Positions 15,837 through 24,295 are shown, counted from the first letter of the stretch. The stretch: DNA of 34,924 bases from CAZFQD01 sp964520885 (GCA_964520885.1 CAZFQD010000007.1:1-34924); one strand, 5' to 3'. Numbers and translations are program-made. Notes: generated by a model not told the origin, from the letters alone.

Positions 15837-17024
15837 TTATGATAAATTATCGTTTTCTCTTACAATGTCAAGCAGTGTAGCCCTTTTATTTAATTTTGGG
15901 TTTATCAAAACTAAGTTAAAAAGCTCGTTTATTTTGCTTCCGATTTGTTTTCCTTCAAAGCCCAAACCAATTAAATCATCACCGTTTACGGCTAATTGTC
16001 GTTTGCTAATACAATCTTCATTTTTAATAATCTTATCAATTATTTGCATTTTAATTATATAATCCTCATTAAACAACACTTTTTTTGCATATAATGAAAC
16101 CTTCACAGCATCTATTCCATAAAATGCTAATGCTTTTCTAATTTCAATTTCATTTGAAAGTTCATCTTTCATAGCTTTCAAAAAATTATTTAACTTTTTT
16201 AATACTTTTTTTTCGTATTTTAGTGCATTTAGAGAGTTTCTTATTTCAACCTCATCATTTTCATAAATATAATACTGTAAAGTTAAGAGCCTTGACAGTT
16301 TATTTGGAATAGCATTTAAATTTGGAAAATTTGTTGTTTTAATTAAAAAAAAGCGACTTAGAATGCCAAGTTCAACTAATTCTTTAATAATATTAGGGTT
16401 AGTGCTTGATAATATTAAATCAAGTTCTATCTTTATTCTCTCTGTGCTAATATTTTTCAATAAGAATGCACACTCACAAGCAGCTTTCTTAGTTTTTTGT
16501 TCAATTTCAAAACCTAATTTTGCACTTAATCTAAATGCTCGCAAAATTCTAAGTGCATCCTCTGAAAATCGCTCTTTTGCATTTCCAACAGTTCTAATAA
16601 CCTTGTTATCTATATCTGAAATTCCTCTAAAATAATCAATTAATCCACTTCTCTCGCTATAGGCTAAAGCATTAATTGTAAAATCTCTTCTTTTTAAGTC
16701 TTCCACAATGCTATTTGTATATATCACTTCTTTTGGATGACGATTATTTTCATATTCTAAATCCTTACGAAAAGTTGTAATTTGGCAAAAATTATTATCA
16801 ATTTTTACTGTTACAGTCCCGTATTTTATTCCTGTATCAAAACTTTTTTTAAATAATGCTTTTATGTTTTCAGTTGTTGCATTGGTAGTTATGTCCCAAT
16901 CCTTTGGAACTATGCCCAATAAACTATCTCTTATACAACCTCCTACTGCATAAGCCTCAAAATTAGCTCTATTTAATGTTTTTATTATTTGTTCTACGAA
17001 TAAAGGTAAAACGATATTATTCAT
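15837..17024 (-). CDS. cca: CCA-adding tRNA nucleotidyltransferase
   Basis: This enzyme adds or repairs the CCA end of tRNAs. Class II features are GGCIRD (28-33), the metal-binding DWD (42-44) and RRDFTINAL (112-120), followed by helical neck and body domains to residue 395. There is no HD domain at the C-terminus, as is typical of Gram-positive enzymes of this size. The gene starts two bases after the ribokinase-like gene ends, suggesting one transcript with it and the adenosyltransferase. Confidence 0.95.
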   Translation of the reverse strand: MNNIVLPLFVEQIIKTLNRANFEAYAVGGCIRDSLLGIVPKDWDITTNATTENIKALFKKSFDTGIKYGTVTVKIDNNFCQITTFRKDLEYENNRHPKEVIYTNSIVEDLKRRDFTINALAYSERSGLIDYFRGISDIDNKVIRTVGNAKERFSEDALRILRAFRLSAKLGFEIEQKTKKAACECAFLLKNISTERIKIELDLILSSTNPNIIKELVELGILSRFFLIKTTNFPNLNAIPNKLSRLLTLQYYIYENDEVEIRNSLNALKYEKKVLKKLNNFLKAMKDELSNEIEIRKALAFYGIDAVKVSLYAKKVLFNEDYIIKMQIIDKIIKNEDCISKRQLAVNGDDLIGLGFEGKQIGSKINELFNLVLINPKLNKRATLLDIVRENDNLS

Positions 17025-17026
17025 TT

Positions 17027-17890
17027 CTAACCTCTAAAAGGTATTGAGGACGAAGCACCTACTTTTGAAACACAAATTGCCGATGCCTTTGAAGCCTCTA
17101 ACAATATTTCTTTTATTTTCACACCCTGTGAATACAAAGTTAAAAAATATCCCGTAAATGTATCTCCTGCCGCCGTGGTGTCCACTACCTTAGCATCAAT
17201 TGCTTGTTGTTCTATTGTTTTGTCTTTATCCTTATATAAAACTCCATCTTTACCAAGAGTTAAAATGATTTTAGTATTTGGATATTTTTTTATTAATTCG
17301 TTTACTATATCACAAGGTTTAGTATAGCCACTTAATTCCTTACCCTCTATTTCATTTATAAAAAGCATTGAAATATTTTCAAATTTTATGTCCCGCAAAT
17401 TTTCTTTTATTGGCGAAGGATTAAATGCTATTTCCATTCCGATACTACTTGCTTTTTCTATAATATAAGGTAATGAGCTTATTTCATTTTGCAAAAGTAA
17501 AATATCATCTTTTGCAAAATTTGCTAATACTTTATCAATATCATTTTCGCTAATATCTAAATTTGCTCCCCCAAAAAGCACAATTGAATTTTGACCGTTT
17601 TTATCAACTTGAATAATTGCATTTCCACTTTTGCCATCATTAATTAAAATAAAATCAGTATTTATCTTATCTTTTTTAAGTGCATCAATTAAAACGCTCC
17701 CATCTTGCCCCACTTTTCCTGCATGATAGACAAGCCCTCCTGCTCGTGCTATTGCAATAGATTGATTTAAACCCTTTCCACCACAAAAGGTATTTAAACT
17801 ATTTGAGGAAATAGTTTCTCCTTCTTTTACAATATGCTCTACTTTATAAACAAAATCAATATTTAAGGAGCCAAAATTTAATATTTTCAT
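17027..17890 (-). CDS. PfkB-family sugar kinase, ribokinase-like
   Basis: PfkB kinases phosphorylate sugars or nucleosides. The 287-residue protein has the N-terminal GGKGLNQSIAIARAGG signature (from residue 37) and the C-terminal DTTAAGDTFTGYF signature, with D243 as catalytic base. The GGKGxNQ form points to ribokinase, but no ribose transporter or other ribose genes are nearby, so a related nucleoside or sugar substrate cannot be excluded. Its ATG overlaps the adenosyltransferase stop (TAATG). Confidence 0.88.
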   Translation of the reverse strand: MKILNFGSLNIDFVYKVEHIVKEGETISSNSLNTFCGGKGLNQSIAIARAGGLVYHAGKVGQDGSVLIDALKKDKINTDFILINDGKSGNAIIQVDKNGQNSIVLFGGANLDISENDIDKVLANFAKDDILLLQNEISSLPYIIEKASSIGMEIAFNPSPIKENLRDIKFENISMLFINEIEGKELSGYTKPCDIVNELIKKYPNTKIILTLGKDGVLYKDKDKTIEQQAIDAKVVDTTAAGDTFTGYFLTLYSQGVKIKEILLEASKASAICVSKVGASSSIPFRG

Positions 17891-18420
17891 TATAATTCAA
17901 TTCCCTTTCTTGCTTTTATTCCTTTATCGTATGGATGTTTTTTACTATTAAAATGTGTTAAATAGTCTGCAATTTCATTTAGTTCTATTGTTTCAGTATG
18001 ACCGGTAATAACAATTTCAAGATTTTTCGGCTTTTCTTTTATTAACTTGACAATTTCATTTTTTTTCAAAATTCCTAATTCAATCGCATCTAAAAGTTCA
18101 TCTAAAATCAATACATCAAAGTTTTGATTTATCGCATTATTTATTGCACTAATAAATAAACTATATGTGTTATTTTTTGTTTTAGTTTTTTCATTTTCTG
18201 TCATTAAGTGAAAAAAATTATTATTAGGCTCTGCCTCTAAAATAACAAGATTTTTTTTAATTTCCCTTAATATTTTCAGTTCTGAAGAATTATTATCCTT
18301 TAAAAATTGAACAAATAGAACCTTTAAATCTGCTCCCAATGCTCTAATACACAATCCAATTGCAGATGATGTTTTGCCCTTGCCATTGCCATAATAAATA
18401 TGAATTAACCCATTTTGCAT
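17890..18420 (-). CDS. cobO: Corrinoid adenosyltransferase (CobA/CobO/BtuR type)
   Basis: This enzyme transfers adenosyl from ATP to cob(I)alamin-type corrinoids, making the coenzyme form. The P-loop GNGKGKTSS (11-19) is at the very start, followed by VLFVQFLKD and, later, FDVLILDELLDAIELG and ITGHTE, all typical of the CobA/BtuR family. At 176 residues it is full length. No other cobalamin synthesis gene is in the window, but an ASKHA/ferredoxin protein of the corrinoid-activator type is encoded at 27876-29483. Confidence 0.93.
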   Translation of the reverse strand: MQNGLIHIYYGNGKGKTSSAIGLCIRALGADLKVLFVQFLKDNNSSELKILREIKKNLVILEAEPNNNFFHLMTENEKTKTKNNTYSLFISAINNAINQNFDVLILDELLDAIELGILKKNEIVKLIKEKPKNLEIVITGHTETIELNEIADYLTHFNSKKHPYDKGIKARKGIEL

Positions 18421-18481
18421 TTATTTTTCCTCCAATAAGTTTTAAAACTTGAATTTTACGCATAAAATATACTAATAATTA

Positions 18482-18967
18482 ATGAAAGCTGGTGTATTTA
18501 TGTTTGCAAATATCAAAATCAAGCCCTTACTTATTTCTATTGGTCTGGCACTTTTGGCAGGTATTGTCAGCTGTTTACTTGGCAATTCTTCAAGTGGTTA
18601 TGAAGAATTAATTAGGCCTTCATTTGCTCCTGATGGAATAGTTTTCCCAATAGTTTGGATTATTCTATATATTCTAATGGGTATTTCTGCTTATTTTATT
18701 TATTGTCAGCAGAGTTGTAAATCTAAAAATGCTTTAATTTTTTATTTTGTTCAATTGATAGTAAATTCTTTATGGACTTTTTTCTTTTTTGGACTACAAA
18801 TGTATTTATTTGGATTTTGGTGGATAATTCTTTTAATTGTTTTAGTTTCAATTACAATGTTTCTATTCTATAAAATTAAGCCATTTTCAGCTTATTTACT
18901 TATTCCGTATTTGATTTGGCTTATATTTGCCGCTGTTTTAAATTACAACATTTATTTGCTTAACTAA
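18482..18967 (+). CDS. tspO: TspO/MBR-family membrane protein
   Basis: TspO proteins are five-helix membrane proteins that bind porphyrins and related molecules. This 161-residue protein shows the family marks in order: RPSFAPDGIVFPIVW, LYILMGISAY, NSLWTFFFFG, FWWIILLIV and the C-terminal PYLIWLIFAAVLNYNIYLLN. The first ATG (18482) has no ribosome site; the ATG at codon 7 (18500) has GGTG six bases upstream and may be the real start. It is transcribed away from the adenosyltransferase and overlaps the convergent YigZ gene by 8 bases. Confidence 0.93.
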   Translation: MKAGVFMFANIKIKPLLISIGLALLAGIVSCLLGNSSSGYEELIRPSFAPDGIVFPIVWIILYILMGISAYFIYCQQSCKSKNALIFYFVQLIVNSLWTFFFFGLQMYLFGFWWIILLIVLVSITMFLFYKIKPFSAYLLIPYLIWLIFAAVLNYNIYLLN

Positions 18968-19580
18968 AATATTTCTCATCAATAACTTTTGTTTGCGTTT
19001 TTCCATTGGTAATATTCATTATATTATCTATTAATTGTTTTGTATCTTTCTTTTTTATTGCAAAGGTTATTTTAACATTATTTAAAAATTCACTATTTAT
19101 AATTTTGGCTTCTTTTTTTAATAGTTCTATATTAACTTTATCATAAAAAGAATACTCGCATTCTAAAATTATTATATCACAAAGTCGCATTGTAATAATG
19201 CGGCTTTTTTTTATTGCTAATGAAGCGGTCCCACTATAAGCCCTCACTAAGCCTCCGGTTCCAAGCAAAGTGCCTCCAAAATATCTTGTTACTACAACAC
19301 ATATATCTGTTATCTGTTCTTTTTTTATTGTTTCAAGTATTGGCAATCCTGCTGTTCCCTGAGGCTCGCCTGCATCTGAATATCTTTGCTTATTATCTTG
19401 CCTTATATTATAAGCATAAACATTATGGCTTGCTTCTTTGTTCTTTTCTTTAATGCTATTTATAAAAGCTATTGCCTCATCTTCTGTCTTAACAGGTGAG
19501 CAATAACCTATGAATTTTGATTTTTTTTCTATTAATTCAGATTCTGAATATTCATTAATGGTTTTGTAATTCATTTTCAT
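18960..19580 (-). CDS. YigZ/IMPACT-family protein
   Basis: The 206-residue protein has the UPF0029/IMPACT N-terminal domain with the signature RYFGGTLLGTGGLVRAYSG and YSDAGEPQGTAGLPIL, and a second small domain at the C-terminus. Relatives are linked to stress and translation control, but the bacterial role is unclear. Two ATG codons exist; the inner one at 19574 has GGGG eight bases away and is the likelier start. The 3' end overlaps tspO by 8 bases on the opposite strand. Confidence 0.9.
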   Translation of the reverse strand: MKMNYKTINEYSESELIEKKSKFIGYCSPVKTEDEAIAFINSIKEKNKEASHNVYAYNIRQDNKQRYSDAGEPQGTAGLPILETIKKEQITDICVVVTRYFGGTLLGTGGLVRAYSGTASLAIKKSRIITMRLCDIIILECEYSFYDKVNIELLKKEAKIINSEFLNNVKITFAIKKKDTKQLIDNIMNITNGKTQTKVIDEKYFS

Positions 19581-19600
19581 TTCCCCATTCGTCTCATTTT

Positions 19601-19626
19601 GAGATTCTTCGCAAGCTCAGAATGAC
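19601..19626. repeat. Dispersed hairpin repeat, copy 3
   Basis: It is identical over 26 bases to copy 1 at 101-126, including the AA loop, and in the same plus-strand orientation. It lies just upstream of the YigZ-family gene and beside the polymerase remnant. Confidence 0.7.
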
Positions 19627-19749
19627 AATTTTGTTCCTAACTCCTAATTCCTCGTTCCAAAACAGCAAGAGCAAAGCCCTTACTCTACTTTTTTAATTGT
19701 TAATATTATATATTAATTTATTTAATTTGTCTATTATTTTTCCTGTTAA

Positions 19750-19893
19750 AAGCTTAGAAAATTAGATTTAGCGACAGATAAGGTTAGAAAAAAATATGGC
19801 AAGGAGGTAATAACAAGAGCAACAATTATGAATTATAATAGAGGTAATGTCCCCTTTAACGAGGAAATTAGGGGGATGACAACAGGGTTTTGA
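19750..19893 (+). pseudogene. Remnant of a Y-family (DinB/UmuC-type) DNA polymerase C-terminus
   Basis: An open stretch of 47 codons begins after a TAA and has no usable start near its beginning. It reads LDLATDKVRKKYGKEVITRA and then TIMNYNRGNVPF, ending at a TGA. The pattern L-x-x-A-x-D-K-[IV]-R-x-K-Y-G-x-x-x-I-x-R-[AG] is what I know from the last segment of DinB/UmuC polymerases, the part before the beta-clamp-binding tail. All catalytic domains are missing. The AAGGAGG inside it is a coding coincidence. Family identity is inferred from a short match. Confidence 0.55.
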
Positions 19894-19902
19894 AACATAA
19901 AT

Positions 19903-20220
19903 TTACAAAAGCCACTCGTAATTTTGCCTGCAATCTAAAATATAATCTATAAATACTGTATCTTTTTTAATCTGATAAATAAGTAAATACCGCTTTGATA
20001 CAAGTGCTTTACGATATTTTTTTATTGGTAATGCTGTATCATATAAATAACTGAATCTTTCAGGCATTGTTTGTAAACTTTTTGCACTTAAAATTATTTC
20101 CTTTCTCAATTCGTCAGCAACTTTAATACTAACCTGTGCTAAAAATCTAATATGAGACACAAGCATTTCGGAAGCTACATCAGAAATTATAACTTTATAT
20201 TCGTTGGTTTTTTTGTCCAT
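19903..20220 (-). CDS. RelE/ParE-superfamily toxin
   Basis: The 105-residue protein has the small alpha/beta ParE-type layout: a start YKVIISDVASEML, two helices (about 20-52), then the basic strands YRKALVSKRYLLIYQI and the ending VFIDYILDCRQNYEWLL. ParE toxins attack gyrase and RelE toxins cut mRNA on the ribosome; I cannot tell which applies here. The ATG has GGAGG seven bases upstream and lies inside the antitoxin gene (26-base overlap), the usual translational coupling of such pairs. Confidence 0.86.
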   Translation of the reverse strand: MDKKTNEYKVIISDVASEMLVSHIRFLAQVSIKVADELRKEIILSAKSLQTMPERFSYLYDTALPIKKYRKALVSKRYLLIYQIKKDTVFIDYILDCRQNYEWLL

Positions 20221-20488
20221 TATTAACCTCCGAAATTACATTCTTTAGCATAGTGTCAAGTTGGGGAATTGTATTGCCAACTTTTCCCGCAATTCTATCC
20301 TCCTCGGCTAAAATTAAATTCTCTCTAAGTTTTAGCATTGTTTCACGACGAGAAAAGGCTACAATATCCATTACAACCAAATCTCCCTCACCGTTTTTTG
20401 TTAAATAAATCGGTTCGCCTGTTATTTTACACAAATTAGAAATCTCATTGTAATTATTACGAATTGATGCTGATGGCTTAATATTCAT
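20195..20488 (-). CDS. Phd/YefM-type antitoxin
   Basis: The 97-residue protein has the Phd/YefM N-terminal DNA-binding fold, recognised by the start IKPSASIRNNYNEISNLC and the segment GEPIYLTKNGEGDLVVMD. The C-terminal part after about residue 55 is the likely toxin-neutralising tail. Such antitoxins bind their own promoter and repress it together with the toxin. A sigma-A promoter lies 48-76 bases upstream, and the start has GAGGGGA as ribosome site. Confidence 0.9.
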   Translation of the reverse strand: MNIKPSASIRNNYNEISNLCKITGEPIYLTKNGEGDLVVMDIVAFSRRETMLKLRENLILAEEDRIAGKVGNTIPQLDTMLKNVISEVNNGQKNQRI

Positions 20489-20535
20489 TATTATTCATTC
20501 CCCTCATAGTAATATTATATGATTATTATACCTAT

Positions 20536-20564
20536 ATTCTACTATCTATATTCATAAATGTCAA
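20536..20564 (-). promoter_or_regulatory. Sigma-A promoter of the toxin-antitoxin pair
   Basis: On the minus strand, a perfect TTGACA (20564-20559) and TAGAAT (20541-20536) are 17 bases apart. The -35 box begins three bases after the glnA terminator stem, so the pair has its own transcription start. Antitoxin binding is expected here from family behaviour, but no clear operator palindrome was identified. Confidence 0.75.
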
Positions 20565-20595
20565 GCAAAAACCGCCTCATAATTGAAGCGGTTTT
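20565..20595 (-). terminator. Intrinsic terminator of glnA
   Basis: AAAACCGC (20568-20575) pairs with GCGGTTTT (20588-20595) around a 12-base loop. On the minus strand the stem ends in five T residues. It lies 14 bases after the glnA stop. Confidence 0.8.
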
Positions 20596-20609
20596 ATTTT
20601 ACTTTAAAA

Positions 20610-22712
20610 CTAAATATTAAACAATAACTCTGAATATGTTGGAAATGGCCAATATTCTTGTCCTACAATTGCTTCAAGTTTATCCGCATCTGCTCTTAAC
20701 GCTTCCATAACTGGAATAACTAACTTGTGGAAACTTTCTGCTTGATTATGAGCAGAGGTTTCAGAATTTGCTTTATCAACTACCTTTTCTAATGCAGAAA
20801 TATTTTTGTTCAAAGAAGATAAATTTGCAGAAATTTCTTTCAAAAGTTCAGTTTGAGCTGAAACATCAACTGTAAAGGTAGTAGCCTTTATAGAGTTAAT
20901 TGTATCCGCTACCATTTTGCTAAAAGAAACAACGGCCGGTAAAATCTCTCTTTTTGCCATTTGCAACATTGTAAGAGCTTCAATATTAATTGTTTTTGAA
21001 TATTTTTCATATTGGATTTCGTATCTTGCTTCAATTTCTAATTTTGAAAAAACTCCTTGATTTATAAATACTTTTATATTCTTATCCTCAATCATTGTTG
21101 GAATACATTCAATTGTTGACTTTAAATTTGACAACTCTCTTTTTTTAGCTTCTTCAACCCACTCATCAGAATAATTATTACCATTAAATATAATTCGTTT
21201 ATGCTTTTTAACGGTTTCTTTTAATAAAAGAGCTAATTCAGCATTAAAATCCTTTGCTTTTTCTAATCTATTAGCAAAACCTTCTAAAACTTCAGCTACA
21301 ATAGTATTAATTACATAATTTGCTTTTGCAATTGAAGCAGAAGAACCTACCATTCTAAATTCAAATTTATTGCCTGTAAATGCAAATGGGGAAGTTCTGT
21401 TTCTATCTGTTGTATCCTTTGAAAAATTGGGTAGACTTGTTACATTAATTTCTATTTTTTTTCTAACATTATTGTTTTGTGCTTTTCCGTTTTCAAGTTG
21501 TAATAAAATATCTGTCAATTGGTCACCTAAGAATATTGAAACAATTGCAGGTGGTGCTTCATTTGCACCTAATCTATGGTCGTTACCCGGACTTGCAATA
21601 GACCATCTAAGTAAATCTGCATAATCGTCAACAGCTTTAATAGTAGCAACTAAGAATAATAAAAACTGTGCATTATCGTGAGGGGTTTTGCCTGGATTTA
21701 AAAGATTTTTACCATCATTTGTGTTCATTCCCCAGTTATTATGCTTGCCGGAGCCATTAACACCATCAAATGGCTTTTCGTGAAGAAGACAAACCATTCC
21801 CCTTCTAAGAGCAATTTTCTTCATAATTTCCATAACTAATTGGTTATGGTCAGTTGCTAAATTTGAAGAATTAAAAACTGTGGCTAATTCATGTTGTGCA
21901 GGAGCAACCTCATTATGCCTTGTTTTTGCCGCAACACCTAATTTCCAAAGTTCCACATCCAATTCCTTCATATATTCTGAAACTCTGTCTTTTATATTAC
22001 CAAAATAATGATCTTCTAATTCTTGTCCTTTTGGAGGCTTTGCTCCAAATAATGTTCTGCCGGTAAATATTAAATCCTTTCTCTTTTCATGCAATGTCTT
22101 ATCAATTAAAAAATACTCCTGTTCTACTCCAACATTTGAAATTACCCTTGTTGCAGTATCATTTCCAAATAATCTTAATATTCTAAGTGCTTGCTTATTT
22201 AACGCTTCCATTGAGCAAAGCAAAGGAGTTTTCTTATCTAAAGTTTCGCCGGTATATGAACAAAATGCTGTTGGAATGCAAAGTGAACCATCCTTAACAA
22301 AAGCAGGAGATGTGCAATCCCAAACTGTATAACCTCTTGCTTCAAAGGTCGCTCTTAAACCACCGGAAGGAAATGAAGATGCATCAGGCTCTCCTTTAAC
22401 TAAATCCTTACCCGAAAATTCCATTATTACCTTTCCGTCTGCTGTAGGCGAAATAAAGGAATCGTGCTTTTCTGCCGTTATTCCTGTTAATGGCTGAAAC
22501 CAATGTGTATAATGAGTTGCTCCTTTTTCCAATGCCCAATCCTTCATTTCATTTGCAACAACTTCAGCTATACTTCCATCTAAAGGCAATCCATTGTCAA
22601 TAGTATTCCTAAGCAACTTATAAGTAGCCATAGGTAATCTTTCGTTCATAACTGAATCATTAAAAACGCTACTTCCAAATATTGATGATATATTATCTAT
22701 AGTGCTTTCCAT
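20610..22712 (-). CDS. glnA: Type III glutamine synthetase
   Basis: This cytoplasmic enzyme makes glutamine from glutamate, ammonium and ATP. The 700-residue length is that of the GSIII (GlnN) class, clearly longer than GSI (about 450). Class landmarks are ATHYTHWFQPLTGITAEKHD, the PSGGLRATFEARGYTVWD segment, the NVGVEQEYFLID metal-binding motif, RHNEVAPAQHELA and HEKPFDGVNGSGKHNNWG. The ATG has GGAGGA upstream. It is divergent from amtB-glnB across a 332-base control region, so ammonium uptake, sensing and assimilation are encoded side by side. Confidence 0.97.
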   Translation of the reverse strand: MESTIDNISSIFGSSVFNDSVMNERLPMATYKLLRNTIDNGLPLDGSIAEVVANEMKDWALEKGATHYTHWFQPLTGITAEKHDSFISPTADGKVIMEFSGKDLVKGEPDASSFPSGGLRATFEARGYTVWDCTSPAFVKDGSLCIPTAFCSYTGETLDKKTPLLCSMEALNKQALRILRLFGNDTATRVISNVGVEQEYFLIDKTLHEKRKDLIFTGRTLFGAKPPKGQELEDHYFGNIKDRVSEYMKELDVELWKLGVAAKTRHNEVAPAQHELATVFNSSNLATDHNQLVMEIMKKIALRRGMVCLLHEKPFDGVNGSGKHNNWGMNTNDGKNLLNPGKTPHDNAQFLLFLVATIKAVDDYADLLRWSIASPGNDHRLGANEAPPAIVSIFLGDQLTDILLQLENGKAQNNNVRKKIEINVTSLPNFSKDTTDRNRTSPFAFTGNKFEFRMVGSSASIAKANYVINTIVAEVLEGFANRLEKAKDFNAELALLLKETVKKHKRIIFNGNNYSDEWVEEAKKRELSNLKSTIECIPTMIEDKNIKVFINQGVFSKLEIEARYEIQYEKYSKTINIEALTMLQMAKREILPAVVSFSKMVADTINSIKATTFTVDVSAQTELLKEISANLSSLNKNISALEKVVDKANSETSAHNQAESFHKLVIPVMEALRADADKLEAIVGQEYWPFPTYSELLFNI

Positions 22713-22816
22713 TTTTGTTCCTCCATAAAAATATTTAAATTTAATCTATTTTATGTATTAATGCAAACAAATTATTTATAAATCCAATTTTTCTAAATTA
22801 ATATATTAATAGTAGT

Positions 22817-22846
22817 ATTATAATACACATTCCAATATAATTGCAA
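22817..22846 (-). promoter_or_regulatory. Probable glnA promoter
   Basis: On the minus strand TTGCAA (22846-22841) and a perfect TATAAT (22822-22817) are 18 bases apart. Transcription would start near 22810. Confidence 0.6.
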
Positions 22847-22901
22847 GTTTTTTTATATAAATTTCAAAAATTTGTTTTAATGATAAAAATTAAAATTCAA
22901 T

Positions 22902-22917
22902 TGTGAGATTTATCACA
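22902..22917. promoter_or_regulatory. Candidate CRP/FNR-family operator
   Basis: TGTGAGATTTATCACA is a perfect TGTGA-N6-TCACA inverted repeat, the half-site pattern bound by CRP-type regulators, with near-symmetry extending outward (AATTGTGA against AAATGTGA). It lies about 95-105 bases upstream of both predicted transcription starts. The regulator is not in the window. Confidence 0.5.
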
Positions 22918-22984
22918 TTTTTGCAATTTTATTTTATAATATTTCATATTAATTAATAAAAATGAAGTTTTTTATAAATTTATC

Positions 22985-23013
22985 TTGTTTTTTGCAAGAT
23001 TAGTTGTTACAAT
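22985..23013 (+). promoter_or_regulatory. Probable amtB-glnB promoter
   Basis: TTGTTT (22985-22990) and TACAAT (23008-23013) are 17 bases apart, and the -10 is extended (TGTTACAAT). Transcription would start near 23020, about 25 bases before the amtB ATG. A TATAAT at 23019-23024 has no -35 at proper distance. Confidence 0.6.
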
Positions 23014-23044
23014 ATTCATATAATGAATAGAGAGGAAGATTTTC

Positions 23045-24295
23045 ATGGCAGTATTAAACACTGGAGATACAAGTTGGATTTTAGTTTCAACTGCATTAGT
23101 TTTTTTTATGACACCGGGGCTTGCACTCTTTTATGGAGGTATGGTTAGGCGAAAAAATGTTTTAAATACTATTATGTCTTCATTCTTCATTGCAGGTGTT
23201 GGTGCAATTCTTTGGGTGTTGGTCGGATATTCTTTATCATTTGGCAAGGATGTTGGAGGAATTATAGGAAATTTACAATGGATAGGATTCAACGGAGTTG
23301 GTATTGAAGCTAATTCTGACTATGCAACCTCTATTCCCCAAATATTATTTGCAACTTTTCAAATGATGTTCGCCATTATAACTCCTGCTGTTGTAACTGG
23401 TGCAATAGTTGAAAGAATGAAATTTTCTTCATTGTTAATTTTTACTATTGTTTGGTCATTATTAATTTACTATCCTTTAACTCATATGGTATGGGGAAAT
23501 GGAGGCTTTTTAAAAACCTTAGGAATTGCAGATTTTGCTGGTGGAACAGTTGTTGAAATAAATTCCGGAATAACTGCTCTTGTGGCATCATTAATTTTAG
23601 GAAAAAGAAGAGGTTATGGAATGACTTCTTATCACCCTCATAATATTCCATTGGTATTTGCCGGAGCTGGAATATTGTGGTTTGGTTGGTTTGGTTTTAA
23701 TGCAGGAAGCGCATTAGCGGCAAATGGTTTAGCTTCTCATGCCTTTGCAACTACTAATATTTCTGCCGCCGCCGCAGTTGTTTCTTGGATGTTTATAGAA
23801 AAAATCAGAAACGGAAAGCCTACAATGCTGGGTGCAATGACAGGTGCAATAGTTGGACTTGTTGCAATTACTCCAGCTTGTGGATTCGTTCCTATGTGGG
23901 CGGCAATTATTATAGGCTTAGTTGCTTCACCACTTGCTTATTTTACAGTAACATATATAAAACATAAATTCGGTTTTGATGACGCATTAGATGTATTTGG
24001 TTGTCATGGTGTCGGAGGAATATGGGGAGTTATTGCAACTGGTTTATTTGCAAAAACTTCAATTAATAGCTCTTTAATTAGCAATGGGCTAATATTTGGT
24101 AATATAAAACAATTTCTTATTCAATTAATATCAGCATTAATTACTATCTTGTTTACTGGCATAGGAACTGCTATAATATTAATAGTGATGCGTTTATTTT
24201 CTCCAATTAGAGTTTCTTTAAGAGAAGAAACTGAAGGACTTGATATTGTGGAACATGGAGAATCTGCGTATCCTTCATTTACTGGGATGGATTAA
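23045..24295 (+). CDS. amtB: Ammonium transporter AmtB
   Basis: AmtB is a trimeric inner-membrane channel for ammonium. The 416-residue protein has about 11 membrane segments and the two pore histidines: H147 (in PLTHMVWGNGG) and H321 (in DVFGCHGVGGIWG). Other marks are ALFYGGMVRRKNVL, GAIVERMKF and HNIPLVFAGAGILWFGWFGFNAGS. The ATG has GAGGAAG upstream. The glnB ribosome site AAGGAGG overlaps its stop codon, so amtB and glnB are translated from one message. Confidence 0.97.
   Translation: MAVLNTGDTSWILVSTALVFFMTPGLALFYGGMVRRKNVLNTIMSSFFIAGVGAILWVLVGYSLSFGKDVGGIIGNLQWIGFNGVGIEANSDYATSIPQILFATFQMMFAIITPAVVTGAIVERMKFSSLLIFTIVWSLLIYYPLTHMVWGNGGFLKTLGIADFAGGTVVEINSGITALVASLILGKRRGYGMTSYHPHNIPLVFAGAGILWFGWFGFNAGSALAANGLASHAFATTNISAAAAVVSWMFIEKIRNGKPTMLGAMTGAIVGLVAITPACGFVPMWAAIIIGLVASPLAYFTVTYIKHKFGFDDALDVFGCHGVGGIWGVIATGLFAKTSINSSLISNGLIFGNIKQFLIQLISALITILFTGIGTAIILIVMRLFSPIRVSLREETEGLDIVEHGESAYPSFTGMD

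Larger units (their letters stand above)
19581..19902. other. Gene-free interval with repeat and pseudogene remnant
   Basis: This 322-base gap holds copy 3 of the hairpin repeat (19601-19626), a low-information stretch ending in CTACTTTTTTA near 19680-19697, and a decayed fragment of a Y-family DNA polymerase (19750-19893). No intact gene is visible. Confidence 0.7.
22713..23044. other. Divergent glnA/amtB control region
   Basis: The 332-base gap holds a glnA promoter (22817-22846), a TGTGA-N6-TCACA palindrome (22902-22917) and an amtB promoter (22985-23013). The glnA leader of about 98 bases is very AT-rich and shows no stable stem or recognisable riboswitch. Confidence 0.7.

Noticed and set aside
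19843..19893. Separate small gene using the AAGGAGG at 19801 as ribosome site
   Set aside because: The purine-rich stretch is part of the codons of the polymerase remnant, and the downstream ATG (19828) lies in the same frame as that remnant.
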